A stretch of DNA of 64,000 nucleotides from NCBI RefSeq assembly GCF_000144695.1, contig NC_014378.1, forward strand, positions 2,325,289 through 2,389,288. Direction: 5' to 3'. The position numbers and the translations under genes were made by a program. This document shows positions 31,577-40,551 of the stretch, piece after piece (position 1 is the first letter of the stretch; every line of letters starts with the position of its first letter). Under the pieces are notes generated by a model, which saw only the letters and a program-made list of their open reading frames with translations, was not told the origin of the DNA and made no database searches. Origin of the DNA: Acetohalobium arabaticum DSM 5501 (lineage in GTDB: Bacteria > Bacillota > Halanaerobiia > Halobacteroidales > Acetohalobiaceae).

Positions 31577-31994
31577 TCAAACCCTCCTTATAAGTAATAA
31601 GTAACTGATTCTGACTAACCAATTTATCTCTATCTTTTAAAGTATATTTTAATTCAATCCTGCCCTGCTTAGCTGCTGTTTCAATATAAACCTGCTCTAC
31701 TGTTAGGTTAAACTCTAATTTGCCATAAGGAGTTTGATAGCTAAAAGAACCAGTCTCTCCTGCTACAAAGTCCTGTTTCATTCGAACAGCACCATCACGA
31801 ATCAAAGTTAAGACATCATCCTTAATCTTCAGCGTAGTAGTCACTGCTTGATCAGTTCCTAATTCTTCTTCATACCGTAAGTAATAACTAAACTTTTTCT
31901 GATAAAGACTGCCTTTAGTTGTAAAAGAGATCTCTTCTTTCTTACCTGTTTCATCAATTTGAATACTTTCAACATTAACTACTACCGACTCCAA
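31569..31994 (-). CDS. DUF1934 (YwiB-like) beta-barrel protein
   Basis: About 141 residues, predicted all-beta. The family forms a small lipocalin-like barrel and lies immediately before argS in many Firmicutes, as here. Seen: VNVESIQIDETGKKEEISFTT, YYLRYEEE, and LTLIRDGAVRMKQDFVAGETGSF with TPYGKLEFNL, the conserved core. The function is unknown. Two starts are possible: an ATG at 32009 and a TTG at 31994. I prefer the TTG because GGAGGT lies seven bases before it. Confidence 0.8.
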   Translation of the reverse strand: MESVVVNVESIQIDETGKKEEISFTTKGSLYQKKFSYYLRYEEELGTDQAVTTTLKIKDDVLTLIRDGAVRMKQDFVAGETGSFSYQTPYGKLEFNLTVEQVYIETAAKQGRIELKYTLKDRDKLVSQNQLLITYKEGLNV

Positions 31995-32029
31995 AGTATC
32001 TACCTCCATCTTAGCTCCAACATTATTAC

Positions 32030-32058
32030 ATTATATCTGGTCAATTATCTTTTTGCAA
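32030..32058 (-). promoter_or_regulatory. Promoter of the ywiB-argS-pyrG operon
   Basis: TTGCAA (32053-32058), 17 bases, TATAAT (32030-32035) on the minus strand, placing the RNA start near 32023, close to the DUF1934 gene. Confidence 0.75.
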
Positions 32059-32080
32059 GCAATTTATCAAATTTCACCAC

Positions 32081-32536
32081 CTAACTTAAGAATCTAAAAA
32101 TCTTAATTAAAAAAGCTGTAATACCGCTGGCAATTATAGGGCCGCTGGGTACTCCACCGAAGAAAGCAATGCCCAGAATAATTCCTACAACTAAATTAGG
32201 CACTACTTCTGGAGTAGTATTCATCAGATTAAGCCCATCTCTAGTAAGTAAAGTAACTATAATTCCCATTCCAACTCCGATCACACCTAAAGGAGTCTTA
32301 ATAGTCTCTTTAATCTGTAGTAAATCTAATTCTCCAGTGGCTACCGGAGTTAAAATTCCTAACATAATTAACATAATGCCTACCTTGACACTATACTGTT
32401 CAACTACCGGCAGCCAATGATCCAATTTTAAATTTTTTAAGCCAAATAAGATAAGAGCAGAAATAATTAAGGCATGGTCCTTGGATAATAAACCCAAAAT
32501 AAATAAAATAATCAGTATTAAATTGGTCTGTGACAT
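32081..32536 (-). CDS. DUF441 family membrane protein
   Basis: 151 residues with about four to five membrane helices (TNLILIILFILGLLS near the start, KVGIMLIMLGILTP, a central VIGVGMGIIVTLLTR, and LVVGIILGIAFFGGVP). The family (YeaL/YtwI-like) is conserved in sequence, but its role is unknown. GVPSGPIIASGITA near the C-terminus is its most conserved part. GGGAGC precedes the ATG. It follows the activase cluster in transcription direction, but a terminator-like hairpin stands between. Confidence 0.85.
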   Translation of the reverse strand: MSQTNLILIILFILGLLSKDHALIISALILFGLKNLKLDHWLPVVEQYSVKVGIMLIMLGILTPVATGELDLLQIKETIKTPLGVIGVGMGIIVTLLTRDGLNLMNTTPEVVPNLVVGIILGIAFFGGVPSGPIIASGITAFLIKIFRFLS

Positions 32537-32582
32537 TGTTAAGCTCCCTTCTCATTTAAGAAATTTCATAAATAACAGAATT

Positions 32583-32613
32583 AAAACATTCCTCATTATA
32601 TCAGGAATGCTTT
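32583..32613 (-). terminator. Terminator-like hairpin at the end of the activase cluster
   Basis: AAAgCATTCCT and AGGAATGtTTT pair around GATATAATG, overlapping the stop codon at 32612. TTTTAATTC follows on the minus strand. The loop also contains TATAAT, so a promoter for the DUF441 gene is an alternative reading. Confidence 0.55.
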
Positions 32614-33691
32614 AATTAGAAATAGTATTCTGTTTTCTGCGCTGTAATAAATCAACAAAAGCCTCTAACCGCGTCTGTACTCCAGCAGCACTGGAATGTT
32701 CATCCACAACTAAAGTCAAAGTAGGAATTCCTAAATCCTGTTCAATTTCTGTTAAAGCACTTTGAGCAACAATTTCAGGCATACAGCCAAAAGGAGCCAG
32801 CTGCAATACGCCATCATAATCCTGGTGACTATATAATACTGTTTCACCTACTGTTTCAAGACCCAACCCGCCAACTCCTATTTTAAGATAATCTCGAGCT
32901 GCTTTATTTACTTTACGATTTTTATTTAGACCTAATCCTCCATAGATTAAATTTTCCTTTATCCAGTTACTTAAAAAAACCCCGCGGTTAACTACAGCAC
33001 CTAGCTGATTCAATCTTCGTTCTATATCCAGATTAGCAAAAGGTTCTAATACTGTATAGATATCACCGACTAAGCCTATCTTTACATTAGCAGAATCCCT
33101 TTCTGAAACCAGGCTATTTAATTCTGATTTAAATTTCCTTTTAATTCCGGTTAATTCTTTATTAGCTTCAGCCTCTGCAACCAGCTGTAGATACTTATTA
33201 TCTAGCCTACGGCTTCTTTCTCTACTCAATCCGACACCTAATTGTAGCCTATACTTTTTTAACTTTTCAATTATAATTAACTTATTCCAGGCCAACCGCA
33301 GAGCAGATAAAGCCTTCAACCAGCTGAAATCAGAAGATAATTCAGTTATAGTCTCCAGAATGGAACTTATAGGCGGCTCTAAAATATAAAGTTTGAACTC
33401 ATAACCTAAATCCTTCAAAATTTCTTCAGCTAATTCTCCAAAATGACCAAAACGACAGGGCCCATTTCCTCCAGCTATCATTAACACTTCGGCACCTTCT
33501 TCTAAAGCTTCAATGAAATTGCCTAACACCAGCTTAAATGGTAAGCAGGATGATTCAGGAGCATACCGAACCCCTAAATTAAGAGTCCTTTCCGTTAAAG
33601 GCGGCGGTGATAAAGTATCTATTCCAAGCTTATCAAATAAACTTTCCAGCGGAATATTCAAATCCCCCATCTGGGGAAAGGTTACTAGCAT
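32612..33691 (-). CDS. Acyl-CoA dehydratase activase-related protein (DUF2229/COG3581-like)
   Basis: A 359-residue soluble protein, paralogous to the gene at 34708-35793. Shared marks with conserved Cys are LGVRYAPESSCLPFKLVLG (Cys near 54), GGNGPCRFGHFGELAEEI (Cys near 82) and LAPFGCMPEIVAQSAL (Cys near 305). Three invariant Cys could bind a 4Fe-4S cluster, as in the dehydratase halves of the 2-hydroxyacyl-CoA dehydratase / benzoyl-CoA reductase superfamily. It lies 63 bases after the ATPase gene. No substrate-specific enzyme is nearby, so the reaction is unknown. An AGGAG ribosome site is very close to the ATG. Confidence 0.7.
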   Translation of the reverse strand: MLVTFPQMGDLNIPLESLFDKLGIDTLSPPPLTERTLNLGVRYAPESSCLPFKLVLGNFIEALEEGAEVLMIAGGNGPCRFGHFGELAEEILKDLGYEFKLYILEPPISSILETITELSSDFSWLKALSALRLAWNKLIIIEKLKKYRLQLGVGLSRERSRRLDNKYLQLVAEAEANKELTGIKRKFKSELNSLVSERDSANVKIGLVGDIYTVLEPFANLDIERRLNQLGAVVNRGVFLSNWIKENLIYGGLGLNKNRKVNKAARDYLKIGVGGLGLETVGETVLYSHQDYDGVLQLAPFGCMPEIVAQSALTEIEQDLGIPTLTLVVDEHSSAAGVQTRLEAFVDLLQRRKQNTISN

Positions 33692-33754
33692 TCTCCTCTT
33701 CCTCCAATTAATTTTTTCTTTATTATTAACAATTAATTGGAGGAATATGTACCT

Positions 33755-34711
33755 TTAAATCAAATCCCACTTATTACATTTATAACCCCAGCGGGCAATT
33801 AACTCCCCCTCCATTCTGATCTCAATTACTTCACATAAATTTGAACAGCCGTCACACTCAAAACTGAAAGGAGTATAATCTACATCGGTTATCTTCAAAC
33901 CTTCAAAGTTAGTCTCTTTATTACTGTAATTCACTTCTTCCTTAGCTAAAAGGCCTGCTCCAATGGCTCCCATGACCTCATGATGCTCCGGAACCGTTAC
34001 TTCAGTTTCTAGAGCCTCTTCAAATGCCTGTTTAATGCCATCATTGGCAGCGACCCCTCCCTGAAAGATAATTGGTTCTCGAATCTCTTTACCCTGTCCT
34101 ACATTATTCAAGTAATTTCTAACTAAAGCTTCACATAATCCAGCAATAATATCCTCTACATTATGTCCCATCTGCTGTTTATGAATCATATCGGATTCAG
34201 CAAAGACAGAACAGCGGCCGGCAATCCGGACTTTATTATTTGATTTAAGGGCTAATTTACCAAAGTCTTCAATAGGAATTCCCAACCTGGAGGCCTGCTG
34301 GTCTAAGAAAGAACCGGTTCCTGCTGCACAGACAGTATTCATCGCAAAATCAACCACTATTCCATCTCTCAAAATAGTTAATTTAGAATCCTGCCCGCCA
34401 ATCTCCAGTACTGTCCGCACCTCAGGTAGAATATGGGAAGCAGCAACAGCATGGGCTGTAATTTCATTCTTAATTGTATCTGCTCCCACAATAACACCGA
34501 TTAAATTCCGCCCGCTACCGGTAGTTCCTACACCTGCAATCTCTAAATCATCCGGCAGACTCTGGCTCAAATCTTTCAACCCCTGCTGTACCACTTCAAT
34601 AGGTTGTCCTTTAGTCCGTAAATATGATTTCTTAATTACCTCACCATCAGTATCAAGGATTACTATATTGATACTAACTGAACCAACATCTATTCCTAAA
34701 TAACCCTTCAT
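33755..34711 (-). CDS. BadF/BcrA/HgdC-type ATPase (acyl-CoA dehydratase activase)
   Basis: A 318-residue ASKHA-fold ATPase. In its relatives the homodimer holds a 4Fe-4S cluster at the interface and uses ATP to push one electron at very low potential into a partner. Motifs: LGIDVGSVSINIVILD (phosphate 1), EIGGQDSKLTILRDG, AMNTVCAAGTGSFLDQQASRLG (cluster Cys), GRCSVFAESDMIHKQQMG (second cluster Cys), and FQGGVAANDGI. The C-terminus is extended by a Cys-rich tail (FECDGCSNLCEVIEI) not found in HgdC as I recall it. Its start overlaps the upstream gene by four bases, so the pair are likely partners. Confidence 0.85.
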   Translation of the reverse strand: MKGYLGIDVGSVSINIVILDTDGEVIKKSYLRTKGQPIEVVQQGLKDLSQSLPDDLEIAGVGTTGSGRNLIGVIVGADTIKNEITAHAVAASHILPEVRTVLEIGGQDSKLTILRDGIVVDFAMNTVCAAGTGSFLDQQASRLGIPIEDFGKLALKSNNKVRIAGRCSVFAESDMIHKQQMGHNVEDIIAGLCEALVRNYLNNVGQGKEIREPIIFQGGVAANDGIKQAFEEALETEVTVPEHHEVMGAIGAGLLAKEEVNYSNKETNFEGLKITDVDYTPFSFECDGCSNLCEVIEIRMEGELIARWGYKCNKWDLI

Positions 34712-35793
34712 GGAAGCTCCCTCCTATTTCTATCTCTTTTTCTAGCTAATAGATCTACAAAAGCCTCAAGCCGAGTAACAGTTCCAGCTTTACCTGTCTT
34801 TTCATCTAGAAAAAGAGTCAAAAATGGAATATTATAATCTTTGCTTACCTGAGGCAGAATACTTTTAGCAACAATTTCCGGAATACAGGTGAAGGGGGCT
34901 AGCTGAATTACACCATCAAAACCATTCTTGGCATACAGTACAGTATTGCCGATAGATTCCTGGCCGTGGCCTCCTACTAACTGATCTAAGTAAGGCTTGG
35001 CAGCCTCTTCTACCGTTTCTTCAGCAGGCATGAAGAAGGTGTGCTCCTTTGTCCAGTCTGTTAAATAAATAGAACTGTCAACTTCAACTCCCATCTCTCC
35101 TAGTGTTTCTTCTATCTCTAAATTAGCTGACGGTTCAAGCACAACATATATCTCACCTACAAGTCCGATCTTTAATGGTTCGTAATCTTCCTCCTGCTCA
35201 ACATTCTGAAGTAGCCTGATCCCTTCTTCTTTAGCCTCTTTAATCTCAGCTACTGTTGCTGCTGTTCTGATTATCTCTTTAGCTTTATCAAAGGCCTCTG
35301 TAGCAGCACCTTGATCCAATTCTCTAGGCCGCACTTTATGGCTTAACCTTTCTATTTCATCCAGTGCTTTTAGCCGAGTCCAGCCCTTTCTTATTAGTTT
35401 CAGTATCTGCCACCAGGAGAGATCAGGCCCAGCTACCCGTCGAATATTAGTAATGAAATCACTGAAACCATCTGCCAGCGATTCAAAGACTACCATCTCA
35501 AAATCATAACCTAAATCACGCAAGATCTTCTCATGCAGCTGTCCATAATGGCCTGCTCTACAAGGGCCGTGACCACCGGAAGTAATAATCATTTCTGCTC
35601 CTTCTTCTAATGATTCTATATAAGTACCCAATAAAATCTTAAAGGGAATACAGGCAAATTCTGGAGCATACTTGGTTCCTAAAGTTAATGTTCGTTTACC
35701 CGGCGGTTTAACAACCGCCTTATGGCCTAACTCATCCATCAACGCCTTAAATACAATCTGGGAAGTTCCCATATACGGAAAGGTCACTTTCAC
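34708..35793 (-). CDS. Acyl-CoA dehydratase activase-related protein (DUF2229/COG3581-like)
   Basis: A 361-residue protein and close relative of 32612-33691. It begins VTFPYMGTSQIVFKALMDEL and keeps the three Cys sites: YAPEFACIPFKILLG, TSGGHGPCRAGHYGQLHEKI and LAPFTCIPEIVAKSIL. Four-base overlaps with both neighbours (35790-35793 and 34708-34711) show tight coupling. The GTG start at 35793 has GGGGGAG upstream. In other Firmicutes such regions occur fused into one very large protein with the ATPase; here they are separate genes. Electron transfer or radical-type reduction is likely, substrate unknown. Confidence 0.72.
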   Translation of the reverse strand: MKVTFPYMGTSQIVFKALMDELGHKAVVKPPGKRTLTLGTKYAPEFACIPFKILLGTYIESLEEGAEMIITSGGHGPCRAGHYGQLHEKILRDLGYDFEMVVFESLADGFSDFITNIRRVAGPDLSWWQILKLIRKGWTRLKALDEIERLSHKVRPRELDQGAATEAFDKAKEIIRTAATVAEIKEAKEEGIRLLQNVEQEEDYEPLKIGLVGEIYVVLEPSANLEIEETLGEMGVEVDSSIYLTDWTKEHTFFMPAEETVEEAAKPYLDQLVGGHGQESIGNTVLYAKNGFDGVIQLAPFTCIPEIVAKSILPQVSKDYNIPFLTLFLDEKTGKAGTVTRLEAFVDLLARKRDRNRRELP

Positions 35794-36767
35794 TGCTTTC
35801 TCCCCCTTAAGTCTAACATATCAATAAACGCCTCTAATCTAGTAACTATTCCGGCCTCACCAGTATGTTCATCAACTGTCAAAGTCATAAAAGAAATATC
35901 ATCCTTGTTCTTAGCTGCCAACTCAAGCAGTTCATCTACCATAAAGTCAGGACCACAACCAAAAGCGGTAACATGAATTAATCCATCTATTTCCCCTGCT
36001 TCATAATAATGATAACCGGCTTTAATCTTTTTATCACTCAAAGTCCAGAAGAGATCCTTCTTTAATTTTGGACTCTGTGCTGCTAATTCTTCTGCAGAAA
36101 CCATATCCCCTGTAACTACTTCTACTCCTAAATCACGCAGTTTTCCAATCATATTAACTGAAATATGAGGATCATAAATAATATAGGGATAGCCTAGAAC
36201 TGCAACCTTCAGCTTAGCCTGATTATTATCCAGCTCCACTTCTTCTCCCCTTAAACCTCTGATTGCTTCATCTACAGTATAGCCCTGCTGTAATAGGGAT
36301 TGGAAATCACTAAAGTAGTGTCTGGCTTTAGAAAAAGCAGAATATATTTTAAAGGGGTTCTTAGTTAATCTAGCCCCTACCTGATAGAGCATTTTAATAA
36401 ATTTAAATCTTCCTTGCCTAATATCCACCCGAGGAGAAATTATCTCTGGCAGCCCATCTAAGGTATTACGAACCATATCCGGTAGTCCTAAAAACTTAGG
36501 ACAATAAACCTGTTCACCATTGGTGCTGACTAACCGAGGTAAAAAGAGATAATCAACTCTATCCTTCAGATTTAAAACATGCCCATGGAATAATTTGATA
36601 GGCACACAGGCATCATTAACCGTCTCTTTAACTCCATCATCAACTATATAGCGCGAAGTATTATCAGAAGTTATTACCTGAGCCCCTAATTCAGTAAAAA
36701 ATTTCTCCCATAACGGATAATAGACATAATAAGATAAAGCTTTGGGGATGCCTATCTTAGCTGACAT
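35790..36767 (-). CDS. DUF2229 domain protein (COG3580-like), first gene of the activase cluster
   Basis: 325 residues. The start IGIPKALSYYVYYPLWEKFF and following TELGAQVITSD are the DUF2229 signature. Cys lie in VNDACVPIKLFHGHV (near 54), GEQVYCPKFLGLP and VTAFGCGPDFMVDELLE (near 269), the same spacing logic as in the two COG3581-like paralogues. It ends four bases inside the next gene. The ribosome site GGGGGTAGG and a promoter at 36831-36859 show that it starts the operon. Function unknown; see the cluster finding. Confidence 0.75.
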   Translation of the reverse strand: MSAKIGIPKALSYYVYYPLWEKFFTELGAQVITSDNTSRYIVDDGVKETVNDACVPIKLFHGHVLNLKDRVDYLFLPRLVSTNGEQVYCPKFLGLPDMVRNTLDGLPEIISPRVDIRQGRFKFIKMLYQVGARLTKNPFKIYSAFSKARHYFSDFQSLLQQGYTVDEAIRGLRGEEVELDNNQAKLKVAVLGYPYIIYDPHISVNMIGKLRDLGVEVVTGDMVSAEELAAQSPKLKKDLFWTLSDKKIKAGYHYYEAGEIDGLIHVTAFGCGPDFMVDELLELAAKNKDDISFMTLTVDEHTGEAGIVTRLEAFIDMLDLRGRKQ

Positions 36768-36830
36768 CTATCCTACCCCCTTTTAAATTAAAAAAATTTC
36801 ATATTTGGGATAAACTTCGTTACTAACTAT

Positions 36831-36859
36831 ATAATATGCTTTTCAGTATTAATTATCAA
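36831..36859 (-). promoter_or_regulatory. Promoter of the activase cluster
   Basis: TTGATA (36854-36859), 17 bases, TATTAT (36831-36836) on the minus strand, about 65 bases before the first gene of the cluster. Confidence 0.72.
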
Positions 36860-36902
36860 TTTTCCTGCCGATAAGATTAATATTTTTTCGATTAAACAAA
36901 TT

Positions 36903-36936
36903 AAAACCAGACATTTAAAATTAAATGCCTGGTTTT
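36903..36936 (-). terminator. Terminator after glnA
   Basis: AAAACCAGaCATTT (36903-36916) pairs with AAATGcCTGGTTTT (36923-36936). On the minus strand the stem ends in GGTTTTAATTTG. It is 29 bases after the glnA stop. Confidence 0.78.
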
Positions 36937-36964
36937 GGTAAAGATATAATTTAAATTGTTAAAC

Positions 36965-38296
36965 TTAAAATGTTTCTAAGTACTGGTCCAATTCCCATTG
37001 ATGGACTTGATTACGGTAAACATTCCACTCAATTGTCTTTCCTTTGACAAAGTGAGTATAGGCATGCTCTCCTAAAGCAGACTTAATTACTTCATCCTGC
37101 TTTAATTGTCCCAAAGCAGACATTAAATCTCCCGGTAGACTATCGATTCCAGCTTCTTTCCTCTCAGCATCTGTCATATCATAAATATTATCCAATGTTT
37201 CTTCCCCAGGATCAATCTCATTCTTAATTCCATCTAATCCAGCCTTTAACATAACTGCCATGGCTAAATAAGGATTAGCTGCTGGATCAGGATTTCTCAT
37301 TTCAACTCTAGTTCCTTCTCCTCTAGAAGCAGGAATTCTAACTAAAGCACTACGGTTAGCACTTGACCAAGCCATATAAACTGGAGCCTCATAGCCAGGT
37401 ACTAATCGTTTATAAGAATTAATTGTTGGATTAGTAATTGCAGCAATAGCTTTGGCATGCTTCATTAATCCTCCAATATAGTGATAAGCTATTTTGCTTA
37501 ATCCTAGCTCATCATCAGGATCATAAAAAGCATTTTCGCCATCTTTAAATAATGATTGATTCATATGCATTCCGGAACCATTTTCACCAAAGATCGGTTT
37601 CGGCATAAATGTAGCATGTAAACCATGCTCTTTAGCAATTGCCTTAGTTACAAATTTAAAGGTTGCTATATTATCAGCAGTCTTTAAAGCATCAGCATAC
37701 TTAAAATCAATCTCATGTTGGCCAGGAGCAACTTCATGGTGGGAAGCTTCCACTTCAAAGCCCATTTCCTCTAAAGCCAATGAAATATCACGGCGAGTAT
37801 TATAACCTAAATCTACTGGTGATAAATCAAAATAACCGCCCTTATCATGAGTTATAGTAGTTGGTTCTCCATTCTCATCTGTTTCAAATAAGAAAAACTC
37901 CGGTTCTGGACCAGCATACATCTCATAACCCATTTCTGCTGCTTCCTTAATTACTTTCTTAAGAATATTTCTAGGTCCTCCGGAGAATGGATTACCATCC
38001 GCATCATATACATCACAGATCAACCGAGCAACTGTTCCGCCTTCATTCGGACGCCAGGGAAAGATTGTAAATGTATCATAATCAGGTTCTAAATACATAT
38101 CAGATTCTTGAATTCTAGTAAAGCCTTCAATCGATGATCCATCAAACATAGTATTACCCTCTAGTGCCTCTTCTAGCTGTTCTACTGTAATAGCTACATT
38201 CTTAGTAATCCCCAAAATATCTGTAAACTGCATTCTAATAAACTTTACATCTAACTCCTCTGCTTGCTGTAGAATATCTTCTTTAGTCAATGACAT
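36965..38296 (-). CDS. glnA: Glutamine synthetase, type I
   Basis: A 443-residue ammonia-assimilating enzyme, length typical of the Firmicute I-alpha form. Motifs: [29 protein letters not shown] (metal-binding Glu), the ATP site [17 protein letters not shown], and [16 protein letters not shown]. The adenylylation Tyr region of the I-beta form is absent, so feedback control without adenylylation is expected. GGAGGAAT precedes the ATG; a promoter with a small GATTTA...TAAATC repeat (38311-38327) lies upstream. No GlnR-type TGTTA-N7-TAACA site was recognised. Confidence 0.97.
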   Translation of the reverse strand: MSLTKEDILQQAEELDVKFIRMQFTDILGITKNVAITVEQLEEALEGNTMFDGSSIEGFTRIQESDMYLEPDYDTFTIFPWRPNEGGTVARLICDVYDADGNPFSGGPRNILKKVIKEAAEMGYEMYAGPEPEFFLFETDENGEPTTITHDKGGYFDLSPVDLGYNTRRDISLALEEMGFEVEASHHEVAPGQHEIDFKYADALKTADNIATFKFVTKAIAKEHGLHATFMPKPIFGENGSGMHMNQSLFKDGENAFYDPDDELGLSKIAYHYIGGLMKHAKAIAAITNPTINSYKRLVPGYEAPVYMAWSSANRSALVRIPASRGEGTRVEMRNPDPAANPYLAMAVMLKAGLDGIKNEIDPGEETLDNIYDMTDAERKEAGIDSLPGDLMSALGQLKQDEVIKSALGEHAYTHFVKGKTIEWNVYRNQVHQWELDQYLETF

Positions 38297-38328
38297 ATTT
38301 ATTCCTCCTAGATTTATATGCTAAATCT

Positions 38329-38357
38329 ATTTTAACAGAGAAAAGATTGTATGTCAA
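38329..38357 (-). promoter_or_regulatory. Promoter of glnA
   Basis: TTGACA (38352-38357), 17-base spacer, TAAAAT (38329-38334) on the minus strand. The -35 is part of a direct repeat ATGTCA...ATGTCA (38351 and 38362), which might bind a regulator. Confidence 0.75.
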
Positions 38358-38477
38358 ATATATGTCAGGTTCTTTTACATATAATTTACACTAAATCTGC
38401 TAGCAGTTTAACTAAAGCCGGAGTTAAGTCTGTTAAATCATTAATTAAATCATTAATTCTATCCTTGCCAGCCCCAA

Positions 38478-39203
38478 TTAAAATTCAGGTGTCGGCGGAT
38501 ATCCTAATTTATGCTCATTCTGGGCTACTAAATTTTCTATTCTTTCTTTAACTTCTGGTTCAGCTTCCCCCGTTAGAATATACCGGTCTAATTCTTCATA
38601 AGTAATTCCTAATTCAGCTTCATCAGTCTGGTCAGACCAGAGTCCAGCTGTCGGCGGTTTAGTAATTATTCTTTCTGGAATTTCTAAATACTTAGCCAGC
38701 TGACGCACTTCTGTTTTAACTAAGTTACCTAACGGAGCAATATCGACTCCGCCGTCGCCGTGTTTAGTAAAATAGCCCACTTCTAATTCACTCCGGTTAT
38801 CAGTACCAACTACTAAACGATTTAAATTAGCAGCATAATAATAAAGCACAGTCATCCGCAGTCGAGGCTTGATATTGGCAACTGCCATATTATCCTCTGC
38901 TCTATCATCATCCTCTAATTCTGCATAGAGAATATCAAAGGTCTGATTTAAATCTACTGTTTCAACCTCAATCCCAAATTTATCAGCCACTAACTCAGCA
39001 TCCTCTGAATCCTCTGGGCTGCTATAACAAGGCATAATCAAGCCTAAAGTAGAATCAGGAAAGGCTTGCTTACACAAAACTGCTGTTACTGCCGAATCTA
39101 TTCCGCCGCTTAAACCGACTACAGCTCCTTTACATCCAGCTTCTAAAATCTGCTCTTTTATCCACTGACTCAACTTTTCACTTAACTCATCGTAATACCT
39201 CAT
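38478..39203 (-). CDS. nadE: Ammonia-dependent NAD+ synthetase (first copy)
   Basis: A 241-residue enzyme amidating nicotinate adenine dinucleotide to NAD+ with ammonia. The PP-loop is VGLSGGIDSAVTAVL (about residues 28-41). The synthetase part is complete, with NRLVVGTDNRSELEVGYFTKHGDGGVD and ITKPPTAGLWSDQTDEAELG. There is no glutaminase domain, so it is the short form. It lies upstream of glnA in the same direction. A second, diverged nadE is at 51416-52195. AAAGGGGGATTTTC precedes the ATG; TGATATAAT (extended -10, TATAAT at 39229-39234) lies just upstream. Confidence 0.95.
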   Translation of the reverse strand: MRYYDELSEKLSQWIKEQILEAGCKGAVVGLSGGIDSAVTAVLCKQAFPDSTLGLIMPCYSSPEDSEDAELVADKFGIEVETVDLNQTFDILYAELEDDDRAEDNMAVANIKPRLRMTVLYYYAANLNRLVVGTDNRSELEVGYFTKHGDGGVDIAPLGNLVKTEVRQLAKYLEIPERIITKPPTAGLWSDQTDEAELGITYEELDRYILTGEAEPEVKERIENLVAQNEHKLGYPPTPEF

Positions 39204-39272
39204 GAAAATCCCCCTTTCTTTACTGCCTATTATATCACAAATCCCTTTAACTTAAAGATTCCTCACTAACTA

Positions 39273-39301
39273 TTTTAATATTAACCTAATTATGGTATAC
39301 T
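39273..39301 (+). promoter_or_regulatory. Extended -10 promoter of the M24 peptidase gene
   Basis: TGGTATACT with TATACT at 39296-39301 is an extended -10. The -35 region (39273-39278, TTTTAA) is poor. It starts RNA about 30 bases before the plus-strand gene. Confidence 0.5.
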
Positions 39302-39334
39302 ACATTTAAAATATTATGTTAAGGAGGCAGAATA

Positions 39335-40522
39335 ATGAATAACATATCCAAAGAGGAGTTGAATTCACGAATATCAGAGTTGCAGCAGAAATTAAAAAAA
39401 CAGAATATAGACTCAGCCGTGATTATACAGAATGCAGACTTATTCTATTTTACAGGTACTGTCCAGGCTGAATATCTATACATTCCAGACAGCGGTGAAG
39501 CAGTATTATTAGTCCGCAGAGGTAATAAGAGGGCTGAGAAAGAAACAGCTCTAGAAAAGATTGTTGAATTCAAAAGATCAGCAGAAATACCTGAAATTAT
39601 TAAGAAAGAAGACCTCGATTCGCCTGACGAATTAGGATTAGAACTGGATATTCTCCCCTATAAAACAGCAAATAAACTCCAACAGATATTTGCAGCTGAT
39701 AAAATCACCAATATCACTACTCTTATCCGCCAGGTCAGAATGGTTAAATCAGATTCTGAAATTCAATTAATTAAACGTGCTGCCAATAAGTTAAAAGCAG
39801 TTCCACAGCTGACTAAAGAACATTTAACAGCTGATATGAACGAACTAGAATTATCAGCTATAATAGAACAGGATCTCCGCCAGAAGGGCCATACCGGTTT
39901 TGTCAGAATGCGGGGTTTGAATAATGAACTGCCCTTAGGCGTTTGTACAGCCGGAAAGAAGTCTACAGCCGAGGTACAGGTGGACTCCATCTGTGCTGGA
40001 GCAGGTGTTCATCCTAGCGCCGGTGTTGGAGCTTCAAAGAGTAGACTTAAAGATAGTGAACCTATTATACTGGACTATGTTGCTACCCACCAAGGTTATA
40101 TTGCTGACCAGACTCGCATGGCTGTGCTTGGTAAACCTAGTGCCTATCTACAGAAAACATACGACAAGATGGTTCAGTTACAGACTGAATTAAGCAAATA
40201 TCTAACTCCTGACTACAGCTGGCAGGAAATCTATGAAGAAGGAAAGAGATTAGCCGAAGAACTAGAAGTGACTGATTATTATCTCGGTTATGGTGATAAT
40301 AAAGAAAAGTTTGTCGGCCACGGAGTCGGAGTCGAACTGAATGAATTTCCCTTTTTAGCTACAGGGTTGGACTTTAAGCTAAAACCAGGTATGACAATCG
40401 CCTTAGAACCTAAATTAGTAGTTCCTGATATTGGTGCCATTGGAATTGAAAACACATACTTAGTTACTGAAAATCAACCTAAAAAATTAACTACTGCCTC
40501 TGAAGAATTAATTAAAGTTTAA
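39335..40522 (+). CDS. M24 family peptidase (Xaa-Pro dipeptidase-like)
   Basis: A 395-residue protein with a creatinase-like N-terminal domain (1-155) and a pita-bread M24 catalytic domain (about 160-395). Candidate metal ligands are in ILDYVATHQGYIADQTR (two Asp), KFVGHGVGVELNEFP (His), MTIALEPKLVVPDIG (Glu) and GAIGIENTYLV (Glu), so it looks active. Substrates are likely proline-containing peptides, but related proteins also act on other amides. It is one of few plus-strand genes. AAGGAGG precedes the ATG, and a bidirectional terminator follows. No signal peptide. Confidence 0.88.
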   Translation: MNNISKEELNSRISELQQKLKKQNIDSAVIIQNADLFYFTGTVQAEYLYIPDSGEAVLLVRRGNKRAEKETALEKIVEFKRSAEIPEIIKKEDLDSPDELGLELDILPYKTANKLQQIFAADKITNITTLIRQVRMVKSDSEIQLIKRAANKLKAVPQLTKEHLTADMNELELSAIIEQDLRQKGHTGFVRMRGLNNELPLGVCTAGKKSTAEVQVDSICAGAGVHPSAGVGASKSRLKDSEPIILDYVATHQGYIADQTRMAVLGKPSAYLQKTYDKMVQLQTELSKYLTPDYSWQEIYEEGKRLAEELEVTDYYLGYGDNKEKFVGHGVGVELNEFPFLATGLDFKLKPGMTIALEPKLVVPDIGAIGIENTYLVTENQPKKLTTASEELIKV

Positions 40523-40547
40523 AGAGCCTGGCCTTATTTCAGGCTCT
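40523..40547. terminator. Bidirectional terminator between converging genes
   Basis: AGAGCCTG (40523-40530) pairs with CAGGCTCT (40540-40547). It lies between the converging M24 peptidase (plus) and response regulator (minus), which ends five bases away. T-rich sequence follows on the plus side (TATTTAATTATTCTTTTT). Confidence 0.8.
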
Positions 40548-40551
40548 CTAT

